DNA of 64,000 bases. Origin: Pseudomonas jessenii. GTDB taxonomy: Bacteria > Pseudomonadota > Gammaproteobacteria > Pseudomonadales > Pseudomonadaceae. Positions 53,046 through 61,585 of the stretch are shown here, in pieces (positions within the stretch are counted from its first letter, which is position 1; each line of letters begins with the position of its first letter). The position numbers and the translations under genes were made by a program. The DNA lies in NCBI RefSeq assembly GCF_002236115.1, contig NZ_NIWT01000005.1:372001-436000 (forward strand). Reading direction: 5' to 3'. The notes under the pieces are model-generated. The model was not told where the DNA came from, did no database searches, and saw only the letters and a list, made by a program, of their open reading frames with translations.

Positions 53046-53082
53046 GATCACCACAGGTTTCATGTTTTTTGTTTCAGGCATG

Positions 53083-53112
53083 AAAAAGCCCGCAGCGACG
53101 GCGGGCTTTTTC
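53083..53112. terminator. Bidirectional terminator between the HAD gene and sutA
   Basis: AAAAAGCCCGC-AGCGAC-GGCGGGCTTTTT, with A/T tracts on both sides, between convergent genes. Confidence 0.85.
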
Positions 53113-53130
53113 AGTAAGCGGGTAGCAGGC

Positions 53131-53454
53131 TCAAATAGGCCGGCTGCCGTACTTGTTGTCCGGCTTCTTGGGCGGATCGGCGACCACATTGGCCTCCACT
53201 TCCTGCACCTTGCCACCCTTGGCCAAAAACTCCTCCATGGCCCGCGCGAGAGCATCGCGTTCCTTGTTCTTGGCTTCGACACTCGGCAGCTCATCGACCG
53301 ATACCGCTGCCTTGGCCTTGCCTTTGGCGGTCGGAACCGGCGCATCACCACCGTCGTCTTCAGCGACGTCTTCCGCCGCTGCTTCCAGACCTTCTTCGGT
53401 TTCGTCGTCGTCGCCTACTTCGAGGTCGTCGTTTTCCAGATCATCGTCGCTCAT
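53131..53454 (-). CDS. sutA: SutA transcriptional regulator
   Basis: 107 residues. A very acidic, disordered N-terminal part (DDDLENDDLEVGDDDETEEG) precedes a Lys/Ala-rich middle and a conserved helix NKERDALARAMEEFLAKGGK-VQEV, ending PDNKYGSRPI. This matches SutA, a P. aeruginosa protein that binds RNA polymerase and raises expression of ribosomal genes in slow growth. Monocistronic. Confidence 0.9.
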   Translation of the reverse strand: MSDDDLENDDLEVGDDDETEEGLEAAAEDVAEDDGGDAPVPTAKGKAKAAVSVDELPSVEAKNKERDALARAMEEFLAKGGKVQEVEANVVADPPKKPDNKYGSRPI

Positions 53455-53555
53455 GTTCTACCTCATGACTTGCGAAAAGCAGATTAGTTATAGCCCAGCT
53501 TTGCCCTCTGTCGAAGGCTGCCGGAAAAAAATCAACAGCCGCTGCTGACCAGCGG

Positions 53556-53981
53556 TTATGCCCCTTCACCGTGCACGGTGGCGAGGACTTTACGGGCACC
53601 GCCATGATCACGGTGCTCGCCCAGATAAACGCCTTGCCAGGTCCCCAACGCCAACCGGCCTGCCGCAATCGGCAAACTGAGCTGACAGCCAAGCACGCTG
53701 GCCTTGAAGTGCGCCGGGAGGTCGTCCAGGCCTTCGTCGTTATGCTCATAGCCGTCTGTTCCTTGTGGGATCAGACGATTGAAAAATCGTTCGAAGTCGC
53801 GACGTACCGCCGGATCGGCGTTCTCGTTGATGGTCAACGACGCCGAGGTATGCTGCAGCCACAAGTGCAACAGACCGACCCGACACGCCTTGAGTTCAGG
53901 CAGGCCGGCGAGTAACTCGTCCGTTACCAGATGAAAGCCCCGGGGCCTCGCCCGCAAGGTAATCAGAGTCTGTTGCCACAT
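53556..53981 (-). CDS. yjbQ: YjbQ family protein (secondary thiamine-phosphate synthase)
   Basis: 141 residues of UPF0047. Signatures LLHLWLQHTSASLTINENAD, DGYEHNDEGLDDLPAHFKAS and LALGTWQGVYLGEHRDHGGA, with conserved His and Asp residues. E. coli YjbQ has weak thiamine-phosphate synthase activity. Start ATG 53979-53981; an upstream frame to 54008 adds nine residues not typical of the family. Confidence 0.93.
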   Translation of the reverse strand: MWQQTLITLRARPRGFHLVTDELLAGLPELKACRVGLLHLWLQHTSASLTINENADPAVRRDFERFFNRLIPQGTDGYEHNDEGLDDLPAHFKASVLGCQLSLPIAAGRLALGTWQGVYLGEHRDHGGARKVLATVHGEGA

Positions 53982-54152
53982 ACAGTTCTCCGCACGTTCG
54001 GGGCGCATTCTAGCGCGCTCTGTGAAAAAACAAAGGCCCTAATATTCCTTCAATCCTGTAAGCCTTTGGCTGCACAAAAACACCCGACGTAAACATCATA
54101 AAACCTGTAGGAAAAAACCTTTCAGCTCGGCCTTCAACGACAAATTCCAGAC

Positions 54153-54186
54153 AAAAAAATGCCCGGCAAGCCGGGCAGTTTTTTAC
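54153..54186 (-). terminator. Terminator of glnK-amtB
   Basis: TGCCCGGC/GCCGGGCA stem with a short loop and seven-base A and T runs, 9 bp past the amtB stop. Confidence 0.88.
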
Positions 54187-54194
54187 GCGCTTGC

Positions 54195-55532
54195 TTACAA
54201 GTTGTAGCCGCGTTCGTTGTGAAGCGCCAGATCGATGCCGACCGCTTCTTCTTCTTCGTTGATACGCAGGCCCATGACCGCATCCAGCACCTTGAGGATG
54301 ATGTATGTAGCGATCGCGGTGTAGATCACCGTGAAGCCCACGCCTTTGCACTGAATCCACACTTGTGCGGCGATGTCGGTCACGGTGCCGAAGCCACCCA
54401 GGGACGGAGCAGCGAACACACCGGTCAGGATTGCGCCGAGGATACCGCCGATACCGTGCACGCCGAAGGCGTCCAGGGAATCGTCATAGCCGAGCTTGCG
54501 CTTGAGGGTGGTAGCGCAGAAGAAGCACACCACGCCAGCCGCCAGACCGATTACCAACGCGCCCATCGGGCCAACGGTGCCGGCAGCCGGGGTGATTGCC
54601 ACCAGACCGGCAACCACGCCCGAAGCGATGCCCAGTGCGCTAGGCTTGCCGTGGGTGAGCCACTCGGCAAACATCCAGCCCAGTGCAGCAGCAGCGGTAG
54701 CGATTTGCGTCACCAGCATCGCCATGCCGGCGGTGCCGTTGGCCGCAGCGGCGGAACCGGCGTTGAAACCGAACCAGCCAACCCACAGCATGGCCGCGCC
54801 CATCAGGGTGTAACCGAGGTTGTGCGGCGCCATCGGCGTGGTCGGGAAACCCTTGCGCTTGCCCAGCACCAGGCAAGCAACCAGGCCTGCTACACCGGCG
54901 TTGATGTGCACCACGGTGCCGCCGGCGAAGTCCAGAACGCCCCAGTCCCACATCAGGCCACCGTTGCCGGACCAGACCATGTGCGCAATCGGCGCATACA
55001 CCAGGGTGAACCAGATGCCCATGAAAATCAGCATCGCGGAGAACTTCATCCGCTCGGCGAACGCACCGACGATCAGCGCCGGGGTGATGATCGCGAAGGT
55101 CATCTGGAAGGTGATGAACACCGCCTCGGGGAACAGCGCTGCCGGGCCGGTCAGACTCGCTGGCGTGACACCCGCAAGGAACGCCTTGCCCATGCCGCCG
55201 AAGAACGAGTTGAAGTTGACGACGCCCTGCTCCATGCCCGTGGTGTCGAACGCGATGCTGTAGCCATAAATGACCCACAGGACGCTGATCAGACCGGTAA
55301 TGGCGAAGCACTGCATCATCACGGAAAGAATGTTTTTCGACCGAACCATGCCGCCGTAGAACAGCGCGAGGCCGGGAATGGTCATGAACAGCACGAGAGC
55401 TGTCGAGGTCAACATCCAGGCGGTGTCGCCGGAGTTGAGGACTGGGGCCGCCACTTCGTCTGCCGCCAGAGCAAGGCTGGGCATTACGATGGACAACAGG
55501 GCTCCTAGCCCTGCGAATTTACGCAGAGTCAT
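54195..55532 (-). CDS. amtB: Ammonium transporter
   Basis: 445 residues with a signal peptide (MTLRKFAGLGALLSIVMPSL-ALA) and eleven helices. Amt signatures: ALFYGGMVRSKNILSVMMQC, FAGGTVVHINAGVAGLVACL with the first pore His, and FGVHGIGGILGAILTGVFA with the second. It conducts ammonium at low nitrogen and is blocked by GlnK. It ends the glnK-amtB operon 35 bp after glnK. Confidence 0.96.
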   Translation of the reverse strand: MTLRKFAGLGALLSIVMPSLALAADEVAAPVLNSGDTAWMLTSTALVLFMTIPGLALFYGGMVRSKNILSVMMQCFAITGLISVLWVIYGYSIAFDTTGMEQGVVNFNSFFGGMGKAFLAGVTPASLTGPAALFPEAVFITFQMTFAIITPALIVGAFAERMKFSAMLIFMGIWFTLVYAPIAHMVWSGNGGLMWDWGVLDFAGGTVVHINAGVAGLVACLVLGKRKGFPTTPMAPHNLGYTLMGAAMLWVGWFGFNAGSAAAANGTAGMAMLVTQIATAAAALGWMFAEWLTHGKPSALGIASGVVAGLVAITPAAGTVGPMGALVIGLAAGVVCFFCATTLKRKLGYDDSLDAFGVHGIGGILGAILTGVFAAPSLGGFGTVTDIAAQVWIQCKGVGFTVIYTAIATYIILKVLDAVMGLRINEEEEAVGIDLALHNERGYNL

Positions 55533-55567
55533 ATTGTTTTCTCCTGGGGCGTTGGGTTTGTGGCGGC

Positions 55568-55906
55568 TTAGATCGCGTCGGTATCGGTTTCGCCGGTACG
55601 GATGCGAATCGCCTGTTCCAGATTGACCACGAAGATCTTGCCGTCACCGATCTTGCCGGTGTTGGCAGCCTTGGTGATGGCCTCGATTACCCGGTCCAGA
55701 TCCTTGTCGTCGATGGCGACGTCGATCTTCACCTTGGGCAGGAAATCGACCACGTATTCCGCGCCGCGATACAGCTCGGTGTGACCCTTCTGCCGACCAA
55801 AGCCTTTGACTTCAGTGACGGTAATGCCCTGCACGCCGATCTCGGACAGCGACTCGCGTACGTCGTCCAGCTTGAACGGCTTGATGATGGCAGTGACTAG
55901 CTTCAT
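55568..55906 (-). CDS. glnK: Nitrogen regulatory protein PII (GlnK)
   Basis: 112 residues. Uridylylated Tyr51 is in RGAEYVVDF and the T-loop is complete; other motifs are KPFKLDDVRESL, GRQKGHTELY and GKIGDGKIFVV. It senses 2-oxoglutarate and ATP/ADP and controls AmtB, encoded immediately downstream. I could not identify a convincing sigma-54 promoter by eye in the upstream gap. Confidence 0.97.
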   Translation of the reverse strand: MKLVTAIIKPFKLDDVRESLSEIGVQGITVTEVKGFGRQKGHTELYRGAEYVVDFLPKVKIDVAIDDKDLDRVIEAITKAANTGKIGDGKIFVVNLEQAIRIRTGETDTDAI

Positions 55907-56316
55907 GAAAACTCTCTCCCGAATTTGGTGGACTTGCCCCAGGAAAACAAACCCGTCTCAAGTCTAAGCGCAGTGCCTGGCTTTGTAACGCATCGTCGGC
56001 CCTGACCTGCCCGTCCGACGCCCCTCACGAAACACTCCCCCCGCTTCGCTTGGCGCACTGCGTTCGTCACAGTGACTGCATCAGTGCATGGGTCATCAGG
56101 GTCTAAGCAGAAAGCTTGCCATCTCCATAAAAACTACTGTTTTCAAGCCTTTACCCGCAGATGACTGCTACTTCGCAACAATACCCGACGCGATACGCAC
56201 TACAACGGTGCGACAGCGTCCGTCCCCATGCGCGAAAATCGTGCATCCCTTGCCCGCGCAAATGACTATAGACACTGCGTGATACACTGCCCGTCATTGT
56301 TTCCAGGACATTGCCC
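55907..56316. other. 410-bp divergent gap between glnK and ubiK
   Basis: No gene recognised. It contains a small dyad near 56071-56085 (TGCATCAGTGCA) and a C-rich stretch at 56032-56041. It must carry both promoters. Confidence 0.5.
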
Positions 56317-56577
56317 ATGCTCGCGCCAAAAGACTTCCTCGACGCCCTCACCGGCACCGCCTCCCGCCTTTTCAGCGGCGACACGCCTCTGCCGAAAGCC
56401 GAAATCGAAAGCCAGTTCAAAATGTTGCTGCAGAGCGGCTTCAGTAAACTGGATCTGGTGAGTCGGGAAGAGTTCGATAGCCAGATGGTCGTACTGGCAC
56501 GCACCCGCGCCCGCCTCGAAAGCCTCGAAGCGAAAGTGGCCGAGCTGGAAGCGAAACTGAACCCACCAACCGAATAA
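56317..56577 (+). CDS. ubiK: UbiK, ubiquinone biosynthesis accessory factor
   Basis: 86 residues. The BMFP (YqiC) family signature begins FLDALTGTASRLFSGDTPLP and continues FKMLLQSGFSKLDLVSREEF-DSQ, ending in a coiled coil (ARLESLEAKVAELEAKLNPP). UbiK trimers scaffold the UbiJ-based ubiquinone assembly complex, linking it functionally to ubiD here. A TTG at 56311 would add two residues; the ATG at 56317 is usual. Confidence 0.93.
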   Translation: MLAPKDFLDALTGTASRLFSGDTPLPKAEIESQFKMLLQSGFSKLDLVSREEFDSQMVVLARTRARLESLEAKVAELEAKLNPPTE

Positions 56578-57038
56578 CACCGCAAATGCTCACTGTGAAA
56601 CCCAATCCACTGTGGGAGCGAGCCTGCTCGCGAAAAGGTCGAAACGACCTTCAGATTGACCTGTAGGAATTGCCGCAGGCTGCGGTATTCAAGCCCGCAA
56701 GAATCCCGGCAACTTCCTACGAAGATCTCATTCCCCGTCCGATTGCGCCGCAAAGCTCCGGTTCCTAAGCTCACTCCCAGCTGATTAGTCAGCAATGGGT
56801 TTGACGACTCGAACAGCACCCGACGCACCGTGACGACGTTCGAACCAGAGATTTATTCCTTTCTCGAATTATGGCCGTGCATGGGAGACCTTCGGGCCTG
56901 CCGGTATTTCCGCAGGCTCCGGTTCGCAAATCCGCTCGAAAAAGTTTAAGCCCATGTTACATGGCTTAGATAATAGTTCGTGATGAGCACAACTTTTTAA
57001 ATGGAATACTGTTACCAACACCACAAGGAGCAACACCC
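56578..57038. other. 461-bp gap, left edge of AT-richer islet
   Basis: Starts with a single REP at 56607-56637, then GC-rich sequence of no clear content, then from about 56860 an AT-richer stretch with an imperfect hairpin near 56947-56968 (TAAGCCCATG TTA CATGGCTTA). The first accessory gene follows. Confidence 0.5.
56607..56637. repeat. Single REP
   Basis: One arm only (CACTGTGGGAGCGAGCCTGC...TCGCG), with no inverted partner within 150 bp, near the left edge of the islet. Confidence 0.75.
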
Positions 57039-57479
57039 ATGAAAATATCCAAGTCTTTAATTGCCGTTTTCGCATTGACTGCATTTCACATAAGTTCAGC
57101 GGTCGCTGGGCCGTCCGTTACAGTCACATCCAAGAACCTTGGAACACAGACTGCTACGTATACCCCCATAACAAACAACGAAGCTATAACGAAAGCAAAC
57201 GCATCACCTACTCCACAAGCGTCCGTGATTGCAAATGACTCAGATACGTACGTCATACAAAGCCAGATATCACCTGATTACAATCATGCTAATTTGCGAT
57301 ATCAAATTGGTAACAAGAAATGTATTTATTTAGCTACATTTGTGACTACTCCTGGCTTTGGCGCGAGTAAAATTCCAAAGTGGAATAATACGGCCACGCC
57401 TAGTGGTGGGGCCACCTGCACCATCAAAGTAACTAAAGCAAATCCGTCCACCTATGCCTGGTCAGTAGCCATGAAATAA
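57039..57479 (+). CDS. Hypothetical secreted protein
   Basis: 146 residues. A clear signal peptide covers residues 1-23 (MKISKSLIAVFALTAFHISS-AVA). The mature part is rich in Thr, Ser, Asn and Lys, predicted beta, with just two cysteines, Cys95 and Cys127, that could form a disulfide. AAGGAGCAACACCC precedes the ATG. Codon use is AT-richer (AAA, AAT, ATA, TTA) than the core genes beside it, which suggests recent acquisition. No family recognised. Confidence 0.7.
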   Translation: MKISKSLIAVFALTAFHISSAVAGPSVTVTSKNLGTQTATYTPITNNEAITKANASPTPQASVIANDSDTYVIQSQISPDYNHANLRYQIGNKKCIYLATFVTTPGFGASKIPKWNNTATPSGGATCTIKVTKANPSTYAWSVAMK

Positions 57480-57581
57480 AGCATGTAGCGATATTTAATG
57501 GGCTTGTAAGATCTTGATAAAGCATCAACATTTATTAGGCGATGCATCATATTTTAGTCATCGAACAGGGAGCAGAAAAGA

Positions 57582-58382
57582 ATGGTTAATTCACTAAACA
57601 ATTTTGCAGCTAACAGCGGCCAAGCGCTCGCTGGAACAAAAAAATTGACAGCGACTCCCGGCAAAAACCCAGGCGTCAACCAAAGCACACCCCAAGGCCC
57701 ACTTGGCAACGCACGAGATAGCAGTACCGTTTCCACGCTAGCGAGCCAATTGAGCGAAGCCTCAGTACGCGCACAGGCCCGGGATGCACGCCTAACTAGA
57801 ACGGAACTGAGTTCGATGGCTAATAACACATTCAACGAATTGGAGGGCACTAATTATACTGCCAACAAATCAAAATACGACTCTGAAGTTCCCGACACAG
57901 ATAGTGCCACATTACTAGCGCGCGCCAAAAGTGCGACACAGTATACAAACGGACTCGGCAAAAATCCGTTTTCGGGGATGCCCATGGATCAGCTTGCCTT
58001 AATTACTTACGATGACAGCGGCACCTTTACCATCAATGAAAGACGGGCAGCACTGGAAGAGTCAGCCAAACAGGAATTTGCATGGCGACAGAAAGTGGTG
58101 GCCGAAGCAGAGTTTGAATACAACAACACTGGAAAACTCACAAACTTCTCCAAAAGTGTCCTTGACCATTACAAGGGCTTGCCCCCAGTTCAGCAAGCAC
58201 AGTATCCAAACAACTACGAAGCCAAACTTAAGCACTGGATAGATTTAGACTTCAACTATTTTACGAATGTCGCAGAAGGTAAAAAGAAGATGGATGCCGA
58301 GAGCTTCGCCGGCAAAATCCTGGATGGCGATAATAGTTTGTTTGACGACACAACTTCTTCAAAACAAGCCACCTCAACATAA
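57582..58382 (+). CDS. Hypothetical protein, accessory
   Basis: 266 residues, no signal peptide or membrane helix. The N-terminal 75 residues are Ser/Thr/Asn/Gln/Gly-rich and look disordered (TATPGKNPGVNQSTPQGPLG), as in some secreted effectors. A structured part follows with NPFSGMPMDQLALITYDDSG-TFTINERRAALEE and WRQKVVAEAEFEYNNTGKLT. CAGGGAGCAG lies before the ATG. It shares the AT-rich codon use of the previous gene, 102 bp upstream, and may be co-transcribed. Function unknown; a type III or other secretion substrate is possible but not shown. Confidence 0.65.
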   Translation: MVNSLNNFAANSGQALAGTKKLTATPGKNPGVNQSTPQGPLGNARDSSTVSTLASQLSEASVRAQARDARLTRTELSSMANNTFNELEGTNYTANKSKYDSEVPDTDSATLLARAKSATQYTNGLGKNPFSGMPMDQLALITYDDSGTFTINERRAALEESAKQEFAWRQKVVAEAEFEYNNTGKLTNFSKSVLDHYKGLPPVQQAQYPNNYEAKLKHWIDLDFNYFTNVAEGKKKMDAESFAGKILDGDNSLFDDTTSSKQATST

Positions 58383-58603
58383 GTTGCTTGATTTATACGC
58401 GAAATAAATGCGCAGGGGTGTGTCAGGCTGGCTTTGTCAGTAGGTTTTACGACAGCTGCGCAGTCGAACCCAGCGTTTGGCTGCTGTTACATAGCGTGGC
58501 TTTCAGCAACATTCTGCGAAAGTTTCCCTCCTCTCCGACCGGACTCCACGACTACCCTTCAAAAACCCGCAGGAAGCGGCTCCCGTCATCTCAAGGAACG
58601 ACC

Positions 58604-60097
58604 ATGTCCCTCTCCATCGTCCACAGCCGCGCCCAGATTGGCGTGGATGCGCCCGCTGTCACCGTTGAAGTCCACCTGGCCAATGGTTTGCCATCGCTGA
58701 CCATGGTCGGCCTGCCCGAGGCGGCGGTGAAGGAAAGCAAGGACCGGGTGCGTAGCGCGATCATCAATTCGGGGCTGCAGTTTCCGGCGCGGCGTATCAC
58801 GTTGAATCTGGCGCCGGCGGATTTACCCAAGGATGGCGGGCGGTTCGATCTGGCGATTGCCTTGGGAATTCTCTCGGCCAGTGTGCAGGTGCCTACGTTG
58901 ACGCTCGATGATGCGGAATGCCTTGGGGAGTTGGCGTTATCAGGTGCCGTGCGGGCGGTTCGTGGGGTCTTGCCAGCGGCGCTGGCGGCGCGCAAGGCCG
59001 GGCGCTGGTTGATGGTGCCGCGAGCTAACGCTGAAGAGGCGTGCCTGGCCTCGGGACTGAAAGTAATTGCGGTGGATCATCTGCTTGAGGCCGTTGCGCA
59101 TTTCAATGGGCATACACCGATTGAGCCTTATGTCTCCAATGGCCTGCTCTACGCCAGCAAACCCTACCCCGACTTGAATGAAGTGCAGGGGCAACTCGCG
59201 GCCAAGCGTGCGCTGCTGATCGCTGCCGCTGGTGCTCACAACCTGTTGTTCAGCGGGCCGCCGGGAACGGGGAAAACCCTGTTGGCGAGCCGCTTGCCGG
59301 GATTGCTGCCGCCGCTGGCCGAAAATGAAGCGCTGGAAGTGGCGGCGATTCAGTCGGTCGTCAGTTGTTCGCCGTTGAGCCATTGGCCGCAGCGGCCGTT
59401 TCGCCAACCGCATCACTCGGCGTCCGGCCCCGCGCTGGTGGGGGGCGGCTCGAAACCGCAGCCCGGCGAAATCACCCTCGCCCATCACGGCGTCCTGTTT
59501 CTGGACGAACTACCGGAGTTTGATCGCAAGGTTTTGGAGGTGCTCCGGGAGCCACTGGAATCCGGCCACATCGTGATCTCCCGTGCCAAGGACCGCGTAC
59601 GCTTCCCGGCGCGCTTTCAACTGGTCGCAGCGATGAATCCCTGCCCCTGTGGATATCTTGGCGAGCCGAGCGGCCGTTGCTCCTGTACGCCGGACATGGT
59701 TCAGCGCTATCGCAACAAATTGTCGGGGCCGCTGCTGGATCGTATCGATCTGCACCTTACGGTTGCTCGCGAAGCCACGGCGCTGAATCCTGCGTTGAAA
59801 CCCGGCGACGATACTGCCACCGCCGCCGAGTTGGTTGCCGATGCACGAGAACGGCAACAAAAGCGCCAAGGCTGTGCCAATGCATTCCTCGATTTGCCGG
59901 GCCTGCGCAGACACTGCAAGTTATCCACAGTTGACGAAACCTGGCTGGAAACGGCGTGTGAACGGCTGACCTTGTCGCTGCGAGCGGCCCATCGACTGCT
60001 CAAGGTTGCTCGCACCTTGGCGGACCTTGAGCAAGTCGATGGCATCACCCGTGAACACTTGGCCGAGGCGCTGCAATATCGGCCGACAACACTCTAG
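58604..60097 (+). CDS. comM: YifB/ComM family Mg-chelatase-like AAA+ ATPase
   Basis: 497 residues. N-terminal ChlI domain (SIVHSRAQIGVDAPAVTVEV, then GLPSLTMVGLPEAAVKESKD), AAA+ core with Walker A GPPGTGKT at 218-225, Walker B LFLDELPEF, and the C-terminal PCPCGYLGEPSGRCSCTP zinc-finger stretch. In naturally transformable relatives ComM is a helicase that aids branch migration during integration of DNA. Start ATG 58604 after AAGGAACGACC; an upstream frame reaches back into the islet. Its stop is 6 bp from the convergent epimerase-like gene. Confidence 0.94.
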   Translation: MSLSIVHSRAQIGVDAPAVTVEVHLANGLPSLTMVGLPEAAVKESKDRVRSAIINSGLQFPARRITLNLAPADLPKDGGRFDLAIALGILSASVQVPTLTLDDAECLGELALSGAVRAVRGVLPAALAARKAGRWLMVPRANAEEACLASGLKVIAVDHLLEAVAHFNGHTPIEPYVSNGLLYASKPYPDLNEVQGQLAAKRALLIAAAGAHNLLFSGPPGTGKTLLASRLPGLLPPLAENEALEVAAIQSVVSCSPLSHWPQRPFRQPHHSASGPALVGGGSKPQPGEITLAHHGVLFLDELPEFDRKVLEVLREPLESGHIVISRAKDRVRFPARFQLVAAMNPCPCGYLGEPSGRCSCTPDMVQRYRNKLSGPLLDRIDLHLTVAREATALNPALKPGDDTATAAELVADARERQQKRQGCANAFLDLPGLRRHCKLSTVDETWLETACERLTLSLRAAHRLLKVARTLADLEQVDGITREHLAEALQYRPTTL

Positions 60098-60103
60098 TCA
60101 GCA

Positions 60104-61318
60104 TCACCCCTTGTTGAGGTCAACCAACGGCGTCTGCCGCACCTCAGTCTCCCGCCCACCCTGAATTTCGCTCACCTGCTTCAAGGCCTTATCCACAGCC
60201 GCCTTATCCGCCAACAAGCTGTAGTTGATGCGGAACTGCTTGTGTTCCTTCGGGCCAATCGTCGGCACCAGGTTCAATGGGCGCTGATACCGGCGGTTGT
60301 AGGAAAAACTCGTCCCCGGTTCCAGCCCCGTGACATAGCCCTGCCCCTGGGTATCGGTGTTTTTCCACAGGGAGAACACGGGCAGTGTTTGAGTATTGAA
60401 GCCGACCGAAACCCCCAGGCTGCCGGCCTTGTTATGTAACACGGTCAACGTATCGCCCTTGGCATCGGCATACGGCACCACGTTGTAAACCGTCTCGTCG
60501 TAGTCCTTGGTCGGTGCACGGTAGGTTTGCCAGTCCGGCAGATCGCCTTTGGCTTTGTCGTTGAACGGTGAGACCTGTTTCACCGGCGCGGCGAAGCGGG
60601 CGCCCTGTTCCAGGAACGGCGTGCTGAAGTTGCTGTGATACAGCGCCTGGTATTCCTTCGGATAGTCACCGTTGTTGGTCAGGGTGTCGTTGAGGGCGAA
60701 CGTTACGCTGCCGGGTTCGGTGACCAATTCGGTCGCTACGGAGAAGTCGACTTTCTTGAACGCCTGCTCTTTCAGCTCGCCACGCAGGCTGATGGCGTAT
60801 GGCGGTTTTTCATCGATGTGCAGGGTGACTTTGTTGGCCGGAATGTTGGCGGCGCGGCCGTGCAGGGTCAGCAGTTCACCATTGTCCATGCCGGGATGGC
60901 CGACCCATTCGTAGCCGCAGCGGGTGACCAGCTCATTGAAACCTTCCAGCCAGCCCAAGCCACCGCGGCCATTGAGTTCGATGAAGGACGGGTTGACCAC
61001 TTCCTTGACCGGCGAATCCCAGCCCATGCGCACATTGCCGACCGAGGCCTGCAAGACGTTCATGCCGCGAGTCGGCACCACCGAGAGTTTCATCGTGCCG
61101 TTATCGATGTCGACGATGCTGACGCCCTCCTGCCGACCGCCGTGCAAGGTGCGCAGGGTCACGGAGAAGGGTTTGTCGGTTTTCACCCCGAGTTGCTGGC
61201 TGGTGATCTGCCAGCTCTGGGCGGCTTTGTCGGTGTCGAGCAGGACGTAATCCCAGGCCATGGCGTGGGAGGCAGCGGACAGCGCGCTGAGGGCAACGAA
61301 GAGTTTGAGCGGGGACAT
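60104..61318 (-). CDS. Secreted aldose 1-epimerase family protein (DUF4432)
   Basis: 404 residues. Residues 1-21 are a signal peptide (SALSAASHAMA cleavage region). The galactose-mutarotase-like sandwich shows LSVVPTRGMNVLQASVGNVR-MGWDSP, GCG-like GLGWLEGFNELVTRCGYEWV-GHPG and TGLEPGTSFSYNRRY, matching the DUF4432 family. Probably acts on a sugar in the periplasm; substrate unknown. Start ATG 61316-61318. It is divergent from srfA with a 267-bp shared control region. Confidence 0.88.
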   Translation of the reverse strand: MSPLKLFVALSALSAASHAMAWDYVLLDTDKAAQSWQITSQQLGVKTDKPFSVTLRTLHGGRQEGVSIVDIDNGTMKLSVVPTRGMNVLQASVGNVRMGWDSPVKEVVNPSFIELNGRGGLGWLEGFNELVTRCGYEWVGHPGMDNGELLTLHGRAANIPANKVTLHIDEKPPYAISLRGELKEQAFKKVDFSVATELVTEPGSVTFALNDTLTNNGDYPKEYQALYHSNFSTPFLEQGARFAAPVKQVSPFNDKAKGDLPDWQTYRAPTKDYDETVYNVVPYADAKGDTLTVLHNKAGSLGVSVGFNTQTLPVFSLWKNTDTQGQGYVTGLEPGTSFSYNRRYQRPLNLVPTIGPKEHKQFRINYSLLADKAAVDKALKQVSEIQGGRETEVRQTPLVDLNKG

Positions 61319-61423
61319 GGGGAAAGCCTTTCTTGGAGTTGTGCATTTTTTATAGCGCTGATGAAACGATTCAGCAAGCATAAAAAAGCTTACGCCCGAG
61401 CCTTCCCAAGCTAATTAAATTTG

Positions 61424-61465
61424 ACCTTATGCAACCTCCGCACGCTTACGTTAGTCTCATAAGGT
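61424..61465. promoter_or_regulatory. Inverted repeat in the divergent control region
   Basis: ACCTTATG (61424-61431) and CATAAGGT (61458-61465) are perfect complements 26 bp apart, both flanked by TTTGA-type sequence. Candidate two-site operator or hairpin between the epimerase-like gene and srfA. Confidence 0.45.
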
Positions 61466-61535
61466 TTGAACCTCCGGCAGATTGACGGCGATATCATTAT
61501 GACACTAATGTCGCCCGCTAAATGCAGGAGCAAGT

Positions 61536-61553
61536 ACAGACACATTTGTCTGT
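61536..61553. promoter_or_regulatory. Palindrome upstream of srfA, candidate operator
   Basis: ACAGACA-CATT-TGTCTGT: a perfect 7-bp inverted repeat with 4-bp centre, 32 bp before the srfA start. Well placed for a repressor or activator site. Confidence 0.5.
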
Positions 61554-61585
61554 CATTTTTGCGCAACGGATCGTATGGAGTTTGA

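Noticed and set aside
55907..56100. Sigma-54 promoter and NtrC sites of glnK-amtB
   Set aside because: Expected from biology, but no stretch with GG and GC at the right 10-bp spacing and a good consensus could be found.
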